From NCBI GenBank assembly GCA_021234155.1, contig JAJEKV010000065.1, forward strand, positions 2,777,396 to 2,841,395: a DNA stretch of 64,000 nucleotides, written 5' to 3'. The DNA is from Isoetes taiwanensis. Its lineage: Eukaryota; Streptophyta; Lycopodiopsida; Isoetales; Isoetaceae. Positions 41,100-53,398 of this stretch are shown piece by piece. Below the pieces are notes generated by a model. It was given only the letters and a program-made list of their open reading frames with translations, did not search any database and had not been told where the DNA came from. Positions within the stretch are counted from its first letter, which is position 1; the number at the start of each line of letters is the position of its first letter. A program made the translations under genes and the position numbers.

Positions 41100-43690
41100 C
41101 ATAGGGATGCGAGGCCCTCAGAATCATGGTTTGGAACGTACATGGACTGACAGAAAGCAAGATCTTAAGCAACACAGAGCTTTTTGCAAGGACTTATATT
41201 ATAGCCTACACAGAGACATGAGTGAAACCAAGACTATTGCAGATCCAAGATTTTGAACTAATTGGTTCTACATGGAATGAAAAAGGCATAAGTCAACGTG
41301 GTTGGGGTGGAGTAGCGTGCTATGTTAGAAAGACTTTGACCAAGAAATCACGATCTGCAGTACAAGTAAGGACAAACAATATTTATGGCTGAAGCTCCAA
41401 CATAAAAGCAGTGAAATATATATAGAAATTATATATTTGCACCACTAGATCCTTATCCATCCAAAGTATATGATCATCCTGAGTTAAATCCAAGTGATCC
41501 CTTTGTTTATCATGACATATGTAAATACAGGGAAAAGGGTGCAGTCTTTATAACAGGGGACTTGAATGACAGAGTTGGCAATAAACAAGCTTCTATATTA
41601 TCAAGAGAGAAGGATTTTTTATGGCAAATGGAAATCCCAGAGCATGAAGCTTGGCCCCGTAAATCATGGAATCTTGTGATCAAGAATAGAATGGGAGAGC
41701 ATGTCTTGACTTTATGTGAAGCATTAAATCTGAATCTATAACGGAATCTCTGCATATCCCTTCTGAGTCAAGCATACATGCTATCAACCAAATGGAAGTA
41801 GTGTTGTAGACTTATTATTAGGAGGAGCAGAAGATATGAAACTCATTCGCAATCTCACTATTATGGACAGGCAACCAGACTTAGATCATGCACCCTTTAT
41901 TTGAGGTGGTTCAAGAAAGAATTAATACCGGAACCTGTGCCTTTGCCGAACTTGAAGGTGAGGTATAAGCTAGCTAGCAAATATGAGGAAGCCATAGATG
42001 CCGCACTAACCGAAGTTATATGGCCAAATATGCTGGATGAAAAGAGCAGCAATTTGAAAGAAATAATGATGAATAAAGCAGGTGAGGTATTTGGATTTTC
42101 CAAATATAATAAATATCGTTGTAGCAAATGGTTTGATCGTGAATGCTATGCTGCGAAACAAGCTTGCAAACAGATGCTAGATGAGGATGCAATCAGGACA
42201 CGATATAGGAAAATGATAAAGGATTAAAAAAAAGACGTGGCGGTGCATACACAATGAAAAATTGATAGAGGAAATTGTAGCTGATTCAAAACAGTTTTGG
42301 AATAAAATAAGCAACATACACAAATTGAAAATCTTGTACAAAGTGATTTATTACAATGGGTTTCTGAACTGTATAGCACTGATGGTCCAAGTGATATTGG
42401 CTGTGAAGATGATCCAGTTCCGATATTTACAACAAAAAATGTGGAATACGCCAAATGGAAGAGCTAAAGATTCATATGGGATGTGCTCAAAATTATTTGA
42501 ATGGAGTGGGCAGCAATTGCACTTAGTTTTGATGGAATTATATAATGAAGCTTTACTCACAGAAAGATTTCCAAGAGAATGGTGCACAAACAGTGTAGTA
42601 CCGATTCATAAGAATGGTAACAAGGAGCAATATCTTTGCAAAATTATTTGCTTCCATGCTGGAAAACAAATTGGCAACATGGGCAGATGAACATGATGGA
42701 AGGGCATATAGACAAGCGGGATTTAGGAATTAACACTCCACATTAGATCATCTTGTAGCATTAAGAGTTATCTCCGAAGGAGCAATTCAGGAGACAAGCG
42801 TTATTTTGCATTTGTTGATTTAACAAAAGCATTTAATAGAGTACAAAGAAAAGACATAACGACTCGATTGGAGATGTTGTAGGTACCTGGTGAGCTAAGA
42901 AATGATGTTTATTGCTTGTATAAGCAAGTATTAGTTGACTTGTCATTTCCCTTTAAGGGTCAAATCGCAAACACTATAGGTGTTAAACAAGGGTGTCTAT
43001 GTTCGCCTACACTTTTTGGGATGTATATAGATGAACTGGAAAATTGGATGACCAGATTAGGTGGCATGGGAGCTTGGATAGGGAGATTTGTCATACAATT
43101 ACTGTTATTTGTAGATGACATTATCTTAATATCTAGATCAATAGAAGGTCTACAACGACATTTGGATGTCTTAAAGGAGTTCTGTGATAGCAAATTGATG
43201 GAGGTTTATGAATAAATCCAAGATTATGGTGGTTGGGGAAAAAGATGAAACTAATTTTAATATGGGTGATACGACCCTAGAAAAGGTCTCAGAATATAAA
43301 TACTTAGGGATTGAATTCTCAGGCAACTACAAATGGAATGCATCAGCAATAAAAAGAGCATCTGGTGGACTAAGGTCCTCTATATAGCATGCTAAACATG
43401 TGCCGAGCCAATAATTTCATGCATTGAAAATTGAGGAGAATGCTATACAGAGTAAAAATCAGATATGTGGTGTTATATGGCAGCGCAGTGTGGGGACTTG
43501 GTTTATCACAAAAAAGCTGGGAAAAAATAGAAAAAGTGCAAAACTGGTTTTTGTTGGAGAAACTTGGTGTAAAACCACAAACACCATATCATATGATGCT
43601 TGCTGAAACAAGTTTATTTGGCCTTATGCCACACAGTAACGTATGTGAACATGATTAAGGTCATGTCAGAGAATAGACTTCCTTACCAAG
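41100..43690 (+). pseudogene. LINE ORF2: endonuclease and reverse transcriptase, decayed
   Basis: Endonuclease landmarks in shifting frames: MVWNVHGLTESK near 41,127, GGVACYVRKTLTKKSR, ITGDLNDRVGNKQ near 41,555-41,590 and the end NLTIMDRQPDLDHAP near 41,850. RT landmarks: FIACISKY region near 42,910, NTIGVKQGCLCSPTLFGMYI at 42,970-43,030, and the catalytic FVDD (LLLFVDDIILISRS) near 43,105-43,130. A C-terminal part GSAVWGLGLSQKSWEKIEKV follows near 43,480. The family nicks DNA and primes reverse transcription at the nick. Many stops disable this copy. Confidence 0.83.
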
Positions 43691-44045
43691 CACTCCTCCA
43701 ATCTCAACATAAGTGGCTGGTTTGCAGATGTAGTGAAATGGACTAAGAAGTGGATCAGAGATGCCGAATGGCCAACCATAACCAAATATCAGGAGGTACG
43801 TAAGTACATCACAGAAATAGCTGTCGAGAGTCTATGGAGGCTTGCTTGATGGAAGCTCTGATATAAAAAAAATAAAAAAAAAATAAAAAAAGCATTAAAA
43901 TCGTATTTAATTAAAGTGGGTCTCATTCCATTCCCACCTTTTTTCGGAACCCTGTTATTTTACACAAAAAGGAGAACTCCGACTCGAAAACTGTCCATAA
44001 TTCAAATATTTGTCTCTTAGTGTGGGTTCGAGCTTTCTCCCTGTT

Positions 44046-46023
44046 TTCTCGGATAGCGAGTCGAGAACAAGAACAACACAACTCAAACAAAGGAAATTCA
44101 TTAAAGATTGAAACCAAAGTTCTAGTTGAAAAAGAATTTTTATTAATAAATTGAATAGGTACAATGTATTTTACATCGGACGTAGAGACCATGTCGGTCT
44201 TCTTTGTCCACTGCAGTTACATCATCGTGATGTAGGTGGTCCACCTCGGGGATTAACTTGGGGCTTCTTCATCATGCCGTCTGTAAGCCTTGGGGGCAAC
44301 TTTGAAGAGTGTGGAATGCCTCGGGGAGGAGGTGCCTCGGGAGCCACTTAGGTGACACATCCCACCCGACTTCTCCACCCTCCTCCATGACTTTTTAAGT
44401 GAATATGCTCCTTCCCCAACCTCCAGTGGATGTTATGCAATGCTTGCAAGATGCTTTGAACTTTGGATTTGTCTCAAATTTCTTCCCCTCTTTCAGAGCA
44501 TGTACATAAGCGTCGCATTCACGAGCAACTTTATCCCAAAGTAGGGGTAAGAGTGTAAGCGTGGCGGGATCTGTGCCCGAGCGGTATCTCGCCACTTTGA
44601 GCCCGGGATCGTGGCGCTGGGCGGTCCTCTGTGATGCACAGGCGGGATGCTGTCTTTGGTGCGGGATCGTGCACTGAACAACGGAGCAAGGAGAGTCTAC
44701 GATTAACAATTCTGGTGCCATTAGTCAAAGCGAAAAAGAATGGTGAATTTAAAATACATTCATTTCCATATAGCGCATCCAATCACGTGGCAAGTAGTGG
44801 AGTCGAGAAAGGCGAGGAAAAGTCAAAGTACAACCATTTTCATTAGAATATGGGGCATCCAATCACCTGCGGAAGCATACAAATGGTCCGTCGGTGAGAC
44901 AAGCGGTGCCTTTCGACTCGCGGAGTCGAGAAAAGGCCTAAACAATGTACAACCATTATCATTATAGAATATGGCTGCATCCAGTCCACACAAACAAACA
45001 TACACATGGTTTCATCAATAGGACAAGCATGCCTTTCGAAAAGTCGAGAAAAAAAAACTCAATGTACAAGTATATTCATTACAAAATATAGTACATTTCT
45101 TCACGTTTCTTTACAAGATTTACACAACTTCGACTATCAAAGCGGAGGTCACTCTTCTTGATCACCATAATATTTGTCGATCCATAGCTTTCACGATCAT
45201 TTGCTCTCACGGATCGACCTCCTTGAGGTTTGGATAGTTCCTAATCACATCGGCCACAAGAATGGCAAAGCGGGGATTACGCCAACCGCGGAAATGAGAT
45301 TGAAGACAATTAACCATCTATCCTTCATACTCTTACGGTCGATAACTCTTGGCAATGATTGTATTGTGCGAGTTATGATAGCACTTGTAGGCGAGTCGTC
45401 TATAAGCGTGTTGTGTTTGTTAAAAGTCCTAGAATGCTTCATAAACCATCCGGCCTTTTCACCATAATAGGCTTACCCTTTGTGATGATTTGGATCGAGG
45501 TCGACACATGCTTTCGACCCTTTCGTTTCCCCAAACAAACTTGAACTTCAAAGCTGGAAGGCCGATAACACCAAGGACATTGACAATCTTTTTCTTTGCC
45601 ACCATATGGCCGCCGAATCCCGTTCGGGCACCACTCAATAATCTCCCTTTGCTTTAGGTCGAGGATACCGCGATTTTTAGACCCGTTTTTGTCGGGATCG
45701 TGAGGTGTTAAGCTGGGGGGCGTCTTTATCGTGGTATCTGCGGATAATACTTCATTGGCGTCAAATATTATAAGCTTGGTGGGACCCATTTGGATCGGTT
45801 AGAGTTTGGCTCGACCCGTTTACGCTTGATCGGGATCCATATCGCGGGATCATTATTTTCAGGTCCTTTCTTTCCGCATTGTCTTGCTCTTGGCGCCTTG
45901 CTTGGATCGATATCGCCTCGTGATGTGAGGCGCGGTGATTAGGTTGTGATATTGTCAATGATCGATCCACGGAATGATGAAAGGCGTCGGATAAGCGTTT
46001 TTCGACTCACGAGTCGAGAAAAA
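44046..46023. repeat. Palindrome cluster III
   Basis: Copies at 44,046 (TTCTCGGATAGCGAGTCGAG), 44,909 (CCTTTCGACTCGCGGAGTCG, arms extending to AAAAGG), 45,031 (weak) and 45,998 (TTTTTCGACTCACGAGTCGA flanked by A runs). Half sites are at 43,980 and 44,800. Same core as clusters I and II, with local flanks that again pair within a copy. Confidence 0.85.
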
Positions 46024-47626
46024 AAAAATTAAAGACTTCGGAAACACTCAGGAGCAAAGTGAACTCACCTCAATCTCGGACTCTCAAAATTTGTTGTGAC
46101 ATCCTCGTCTAAACCTTGGACATTCGTCTCCGTCATCTTTCTCTCCCACAGGCATGTCGGGTTTTGTCGTCATCATCATCGTCCTTCTTGCTTCCATTTG
46201 TCTTCCTCCCTTTGAAATGCTCATGAAGCGGTCCGGGTATGACCAGAATGGTTTCAACCATGTCCTTATTTCCAACCATGGATATTGGTTTCATTCCATC
46301 TGACATAGCCCCGAGAACAGGCCATTCATGTACCACTCGCATACAATATGATCTTTCCTCGACCAAGCTGGTTATGAAGTACTTGATAACTCTTGGGGAT
46401 AGGAATTCTATGTATTGGACTGTCGCACCCATCAGTCTGACTTTGTCCATCAATGGCACATCCTCCATAAATCTGCGCGCCATTCCATGGTTTCATACGC
46501 TCTTGAGAAATCATGAACTTGTCGAGAGATAGTGGTGTTCGCTAGACCACCACTTGTCGAATCTGCGGCCGATCTTGAAACCAAAACCAAAACTACATTG
46601 GCAAAACTTGGTGCCAGTGAGCCAAGTCTACACTCATGTTCGGTTCTTATATGGAATACAAGATCTTGTTGGTAAAAGTTAATATCGGTGCCCATTGTGA
46701 CCACGGCCCGGTTTATACGATTGCCGACATGCAAAAGATAAAGGAAGCCCGAAAGTATCAACTTCGGTCATGTCAGACCGTCTTGTACCACTTTGCTCAA
46801 TGTCGACTTTTTTCATAAAATAGGGTGGGGTCTTCGATCATATTCATGGAAAATAGTGCCCACGGAGCTTCAGTGCCAGTTCGGACCACCAAACCCTTAT
46901 TGTCCCAAGGTTACCAAGAATGGAGGGAGATATCATCCGTCTTAAATGGGACCACCGAATCCAAGCTTCCTCTTCCAGAATTGCCATAGCACATTCGAGG
47001 GAAGGAGGGTTTTGGCGTTACGCTTTAGCTTGGTGTTGATGTAGGGTTGACATAGGCGGTTCAACTACTTCATGTCTTCCACATCAAGCCTTCTCCTTAT
47101 AATAATCAAAATCATGGCATGCATTGGAGGCAAAATTGCAAAACTCTGTGATGCCTTCTTCCAATGCACGCCGTCTCTTTAGGATTGTTGGCGTAATCTT
47201 TTGCGTCTGCATTTTGAACTTCTACTTTTCCTTAGCGGGATTGTTCCATCGAGTTACGCGCCTGTAGATCAAGCGTTTCCTTGTCCAGGTCGGATACGTA
47301 TCCTTTTCATGAATTGCTTGTCGAATAACTTTGGGTCCGGCACGGTTGGCAATTCTCCATTCTTTGTCTTCCGGCTTGCCTCTTGTCCATTGAGCCCATA
47401 TCTCGGTCCATTTCTCCCGGGACCGCCTCGGTGCTAGAATGAGGTCATATTGGTCGATAGAGTTCCCCGCCTTTCTTGGTGTTCTCTTCTTCTTCGTCTT
47501 TATCCTCTCCCTCATCATCTTCACGGCCTTCGAAGAACATATCTCCGAGTTTCTGAAGGTCTTCCACTTATCAGGAGCCCTGTTTTCCTTTAGGTTGTGA
47601 GGACAACCCAATGCTTTCCACTTCAT
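45200..47626 (-). pseudogene. Decayed minus-strand coding region, probably transposon
   Basis: Open stretches on the minus strand look coding but do not join. They are 47,222-47,626 (Lys/Arg-rich, SIDQYDLILAPRRSREKWTE), 46,133-46,483 (LMDKVRLMGATVQYIEFLSP, then an Asp run), 45,439-45,970 (NGSSQTLTDPNGSHQAYNI) and 45,245-45,442 (DRKSMKDRWLIVFNLISAVG, VIPALPFLWPM). No catalytic motif is recognised. The position between palindrome clusters mirrors the 24-28 kb region, suggesting transposon coding parts. Confidence 0.35.
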
Positions 47627-47740
47627 TCTTGAAGCGTGTATGATGCGGGTCGGGATCTGGCTGCATTGATAAATGTCACAATGTCGAGCATGTATCTCCT
47701 AACACCCGAAGGAACCAATAAGTAGGAGGATCACGGGGGT

Positions 47741-47976
47741 TTCTCGACTGGGCGAGTCGAGAATACCACAGGAGAGGAGAAAACATAGAAGGAGAGTCAA
47801 GGCAGGCGAAAGCATCGCGCATTCCCAAATCTTTGCTTTCCGCCTCTTGAGCGATGCAACTTAGGATCGACATTGCAGAAGAGGCGAAAGAAAGATTGGG
47901 AAGGCTCGATCTTTCACTCTTCAACCATTAATCTCTAATGTTGTCTCTATTACCGGAGTTTCGACTCATGAGTCGA
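47741..47976 (-). repeat. Palindrome cluster IV with shared block
   Basis: Palindromes at 47,741-47,763 (TTCTCGACTGGGCGAGTCGA) and 47,959-47,976 (TTTCGACTCATGAGTCGA) flank a block (47,800-47,958). On the minus strand this block matches 28,262-28,440, including CATTAGAGATTAATGGTTGA and ATCGAGCCTTCCCA. Confidence 0.86.
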
Positions 47977-47979
47977 TCA

Positions 47980-49414
47980 TTAACAAAAGGGGGAAGGGGG
48001 CATTAAAACCTTACCCAATCCTTAAAAAAACCATAGAAATATCTTTTGGGAACCTTATTGCATGCTTGCTTGTGCCATGCTTATAGGCCAAACTAATTCA
48101 CAGCTCTTACTTGTGAAATTGACATTTTGCTATCTAATGTGTATTTTAAAGTAGAGCTTTTATGCTATAAATTTTAGTGTTAGACTAATTTTGTCCGAGT
48201 AGCCAAATTATGGATTCTAGATCTAGGAAGACATGAGCAGCCATGACTTATGGATTCTAAATCTAACAACAAGACTAAAGCTCTATATCTATGGTGGTGC
48301 ACATGATTGACTAGGTAAAAGAAGCGCCTATGAGTGTACTTTATGGCTAAGGAGTGAGGTGCCATGTACACATTCCTTATACGTGTTTTTACTTGTCTAA
48401 TGCCTTATAAAGTTACAATATTTGTACATACGAGTATAATAGATGTATGGTCGTCACACTTAACATCTAAGGCATAGCATAGATGACAAATGTGACGCGG
48501 GTGAATTTTCTACAGCGCACTGCAATTTTGTTGAGATAAATCGTGTGAACTGTAAAGGGCCATCATTGGTGAGTAGAATTCTGGCTCATTATCTCAATAA
48601 AACAATGATTGAACATGGATAAGTATGAGCACAAGAATTGATCCTTTATATGTAGATGTTACCAGGATTGTTTCTAGTGTATCCTTTACAATGAACATTC
48701 AAAGAAAGATAGATAGCGAGAAAGTTCCGAAGCGAGAAGTCTGCCATTAGATGCATCCACTTATTGCTTCTCTCAAGAGCAATCCTTTGTGTCAATAGGG
48801 CCTTCTTTTTTATGGCTTATGGGATGGTTGTGAAGTTGCTACATGCCTCATCAAAAGTAGAAATCCTGCCATAAGGAGTGTCAAACTCATTCACTTTTCG
48901 GAAAGCCTCTTAGTTATAAATGTGGATAAAGTCCAGCTCGGCTTAAATGTGGAGCAGAATGATGCCCGCCTGTTTTAACCCGTCTTATAGTGTTTGGATA
49001 TAATCCCAGCTTGGCTTAAATGTCTTAATACTGCTTTGGTTTATATTTGAACTTACACCACAAGACATTGCTAAACCCCTCAGGACAGACCAATAACTAA
49101 TAATTAGGTGATAAACAGCTTTTGCATAGAGCAACGTGTCTGGGTAGTATATGTTTTAACCTTAAAAAATCACTTCATAATAAGGACACAAATAGGTGAC
49201 GCCTGACTTCAATTGAAAGTTTCCACTACATATCAGGCAGGATAGTAAGGATATGGATACATATTGCATCTAACATGTGAGATTTCTTTGCTACTTTAAA
49301 AGAGTTGCTGGCATAGAAGTTTCAATTATCTTTCAAACATGCCATTGGGACAGAATAGTGACAAATTTCTGATGGGAAGCAAAATGGTTTTGCACTCTTT
49401 AGTGTGCATATACC
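47980..49414. other. Intergenic, downstream of the TIPIN-like gene
   Basis: AT-rich with short frames only. A GGCTTAAATGTGGAGCAGAA-like phrase repeats loosely near 48,930-49,030 (CAGCTCGGCTTAAATG, CCAGCTTGGCTTAAATG). No gene supported. Confidence 0.5.
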
Positions 49415-51002
49415 TTAACTTGGCTGCTCAGTTGTCCCAGCTAGTGCAGCCCTAGCACGTGCACGCTCAAGTGCCTTCATTTTATTGGCTTCCATTCGAG
49501 CTCTTTGTTCCGCAGACATTTCATTAGTTTGAGGACTTTCCATGGGCTTAGCTTGACCATTAGATTCGAGTGCTGGATCTGGTGCCTATGTATTGCAGGA
49601 GAAATAAGTCCCCGTCAGCAATTGGAATCTCATTTCTTAGTTTCCAACAAGATTAACAGACCACAATTGCATGTTGAAAAATACCAGATCTGTAGCTTTC
49701 CTGTAAAACTCCTCATATAAATCATCTTGAACATCTGGTTCATTAGCATCTTCATCCTCAAGACAGACAGCTGTACCTTCCTTTTCTTGACTTGGTTCAT
49801 GATCCTCGTTAATGCCTGTTTTCTCTAGCCATTGTCATAAAAAGATTTCCTAAATTCTTTACGCATATCTGGATAGTAGACAACCTGCATATCCTATTTG
49901 TTGACTGCTTATTGCTCCTTTCAGCTCCTCACCATTAGCTACTTTATCGCGCAGATCTCGCATGCAAGTCTTCATATATATCATCAACACACCATTATTG
50001 ATTAATCAAGAAAATAAGCGCTAAACTATTATACAAGATTTTGATGTGAATGCAACTATTATTTTTAGAACAAATGATGGCGATATTATTTCAAGCCAGA
50101 TAAAGCGATGCATATGTTCCTATAACAAAATGAATGAGACTGGAAAACTTCAAAACTAGCTGTATTCGCCAGTATACTCATACTGCAGCTGATGTTCTTT
50201 TACCAAATGATGCTAATACAACGTTGCACTTCACAGATTTAAACTGTAGAAACCTGATGTATAAGAAAACCTAAGCTAAATGCATAAGAAACGCATACCC
50301 GAACCCTCTTGGTGCATCCCAATTTCTCCACTTTCTCAACAAATTGATCAAAGGGAAAGTAGGGAAGTAGACGAGAATGCCAATGCATATATGCTTCTAA
50401 CAGGCTCTTCAAGTTTTCAACCTGCAACATTCGTCCTCACTGTAAAACCACTTTTAAAACAACAGAAGCCCAGCTTTTAAAAATTGCCTCAAGGATGTCT
50501 CAGCATACAAGTGTCCAACAGGCAAAACAAGCAAGCATTATTTGGCCAATCCAAAGTTTAGGGTTTATCTTGGTGCTATAATGAGGAAGAAGAGATGGAG
50601 AATAAAACTTTGCAACCTGATTAATCAAGCAGAGAGAGGATAGGAATTCAAAAATCATGTATGCAATAAGAAATTTCTAATTGTCAGGCCTACCTCGTGC
50701 CCACGACCCCGAATATTCACCATATCCGGCAATTTTTCCAACACATATCCCAAGCCATCATCAGACAAAAGCAGATCTGGAGTTAACTTGGGCCGTTTCC
50801 TGGGGACTTTCTTAGGGGCCTCTTTTGTAGGGTCCTTATTACTATTCCGTTTTGATCCATCGCCGGATTTCCAGTTTTGTGTGGAGCCATAATCCTGTTT
50901 GTGCTGATTATCTGGTTTGGAGGCATCCTTAAAAGAAGGGCAATCCCTTGACCAGTGACCAGGCCTCCCACATTTGAAGCAGCCTGTGGGCGTTGCTGCC
51001 AT
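49415..51002 (-). CDS. TIPIN: TIPIN/Swi3-type replication fork protection protein with CCHC knuckle
   Basis: Predicted exons: 50,694-51,002, 50,299-50,421, 49,885-49,969, 49,685-49,824 and 49,415-49,585, with GT-AG borders and matching phases. They give 275 residues. Residues 8-21 form a CX2CX4HX4C knuckle (CFKCGRPGHWSRDC). A Lys/Pro-rich linker leads to the Swi3 domain from about residue 72: KLTPDLLLSDDGLGYVLEKL, then across the first intron RGRGHEVENLKSLLEAYMHW, HSRLLPYFPFDQFVEKVEKL and MRDLRDKVANGEELKG. The C-terminus is acidic, then basic (EQRARMEANKMKALERARAR). TIPIN pairs with Timeless and stabilises stalled forks in the nucleus; the plant form carries the extra knuckle. Intron 3 is only 60 nt. 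An upstream in-frame ATG at 51,159-51,161 would add 53 residues; I chose the start next to the knuckle. Confidence 0.88.
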
Positions 51003-53181
51003 CTCTAAACCTGCTCTTGTTTTGGCGGCAACTGATGAGAAGCCAATTGTTTCCTTTTTTATTCTTTTAATCTTTCCCCCCAGCGTGAAACAAACTCCAA
51101 AAACCCAACAAAATATATTTCCTGTATAGTTTATGCTGGGCCTATGAAATTTAGATTTCATCCGGAAAAAATATAAAGAAACCCACGGATTTTGACAGGA
51201 AAATTTCTTGGAATTTTTTTTCTTCGTCGGAAATTCTGGATTTCAAGAGGCCGGATGTTAGTGTTCCTAGGAACTCGGCACACACTGTTTCCCCTTTTTT
51301 TGTGTGTGTGACGTTTTGAAGGCATAGATTTTTTCTGGAGAGTATATGTGATCGAATATTCTCGAAGGATGGTTAGGAATGTTGTGACTTTGCAAGGCTG
51401 CCTCTTGTGAGTTTTAGTGGGCTCCGGATGGAAGTTCTAGTTTCATGTTATTCTGTTGTTGGGTTGCTTATGGTCATTGCGATTATTCAGATGAAGTATT
51501 ATAACGGCTAGGCTCCAGTTCATATGCTCCCTTGGTTTATAACAAGCTGTCTAAGCACTATTTTGCTCCAGTGCCTGTTTGAAAAATGACAAGATTTACA
51601 CTGAGGTGTGAGAATTAGAGGGTGTGTATGACTTGATAAGGATCTTTGTGAGAAGACTATCATATAGCATCCATAGAGTCTGTACTATGGTCAGGGTGGC
51701 AGGTACAATAGTTTCTGGAGTTGGTTAGTAGTTAGTCCACATCTTCTCATGTTTGTGATCTTCTTCTCTTCTCCAATGAGGGCCTTTGCAGGTAGAAGAT
51801 GCCACAGTTATTTGATTAGGAGATGTAAACCTTGCGATTCTTTTATCCAAGACTAGAAGCTACAGTATGCAATGCGGATAATTCGATGAAGGGTTTTGTT
51901 CGAAGGGGTTTGAATGTGAGGGGTTTTGGATCAGCGGTTCACGATGAAGGGTGTGCAAATTGTTTGGTAGTGTTTGCAATGCTATTTCTCCATAATTGAT
52001 GGGCATGTGTAGAGGGTGTTTCTGCAACTTCAAAACTGATTCGCATTTGCAGAGGGTCTTTCTGCAGAAGCAACATTGATTCCTGTGGAAACATCACTGA
52101 TTCTTATGTTGAATTTCTTTTCTTTTCTTTTCTTTTCTTTAAAAAACTGGGCAGCCGCTCTGCAGGGGCGAAAGACTCGTCTTCTTAATTTTCTACTTGC
52201 TTATGGATCTTCTGAAGCTCCAATGGTGGTTTAATTTGTAACTCGGCAATGGTGATAAAATCATAAGGTGAGTAGAAAAAGTTTGTTTGCCCCCAGGGTC
52301 GATGGAAAGTCACCATTGCTCCATTTGAAATCCAAGACAGGATATTTTCTAAATCAATGGTCACAATTTCATAATAATAAAAAACAGTCTATAAAAACCA
52401 ATTTCAATAGAAAATTTTAAATGAAAAAAGCTACACCTGAGTCTAAGATATCAACAATATTGAAGCATCCTATACCATATTTTTTGAAGCCATTCCTTTT
52501 CTTGAAGGTTGCAACTTTGAAATAATATATATCACTTAGAATGAAGGCGACGGAATTTCCATGGGCTATAGTTTTCATGTGCAAATTGAGGATTATGTGC
52601 ATCCAAATTTGACACAAATAGAGCCATTTTCTTCTAGTCCTATGATTTTGCAGGCACGGGAAGAGCATTTTTAGAACACACATTATCTTTCAGAAATAAT
52701 ATCATGAAGATGATAATTATATCGAGACTTGTTTTAAATTTGACATGGTGCAATTGTAGTGGATACTCGATACAATTATTTTCCTATATAGAGCTTTTTG
52801 CATATGGTGATAGAGAATAACATAAACTAAATACAGTTTGAAAAGTTAAGTGACGAATTTTGATATGGTTTGCTAGTTGACGAAACCATATGTTTATAAC
52901 ATAAACGTCAGAGAGTGTAATTCTGGCCCCAAAGCCTATCCTACCTTGCCACATCGCAGAGTTTCTTTCGCTGAATTTCGCTTATGAGTTGCATCTTCTT
53001 TTTACTTGCATTTTAATAGTTTTACTCGCAATCTAACGTCGATTCTGCCTTTTACCATGCATTATGGATTCTTTGCCTGCAAGCAGACACCAGAATTCAG
53101 CCATCGTGATATTCACGTTTCAATTGGCATATTCTCATGCGGAGACATTGTTGACACATAAAAATGTCATTTGTATATGGG
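51003..53181. other. Intergenic; TTCTT microsatellite
   Basis: The first part would hold the 5' region of the TIPIN-like gene. A TTCTT repeat is at 52,115-52,141. CTGATTC...TGCAGAGGGT phrases repeat near 52,010-52,090. A minus-strand frame at 52,417-52,683 has no motif. No gene supported. Confidence 0.5.
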
Positions 53182-53281
53182 AATGTTTTTTTGGCTAACA
53201 TTCTGAACGTGGAAACGGGGGTGACATGCGGCAGCGCCGAACCTCTGTTGACACATCTGCAATGTTAGCCGGAAAAACATT
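53182..53281. repeat. Inverted repeat, 21-bp arms, 58-bp loop
   Basis: AATGTTTTTTTGGCTAACAT at 53,182 pairs with AATGTTAGCCGGAAAAACAT at 53,261 (about 19 of 21 positions). It lies about 120 bp upstream of the possible transcript at 53,399. Confidence 0.75.
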
Positions 53282-53398
53282 GTCGTAATGTGGAAGTAAC
53301 TTAAGTCCATACAGCAAATGGGACGTCGCCACATGCCAACAATGGTTAAAGGGGACGAATAATTTCTTTTCTCTCTCTATCTTCATCTCTGGCCAGTT

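Larger units (their letters stand above)
40336..43905 (+). mobile_element. LINE (non-LTR retrotransposon), near full length
   Basis: ORF1 is followed by a decayed endonuclease-RT ORF2 and an A-rich tail (43,868-43,900, AAAAAAAATAAAAAAAAAAT-like). The 5' end abuts a truncated gypsy LTR at about 40,330, suggesting insertion into or next to it. No target duplication was found by eye. Confidence 0.85.
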
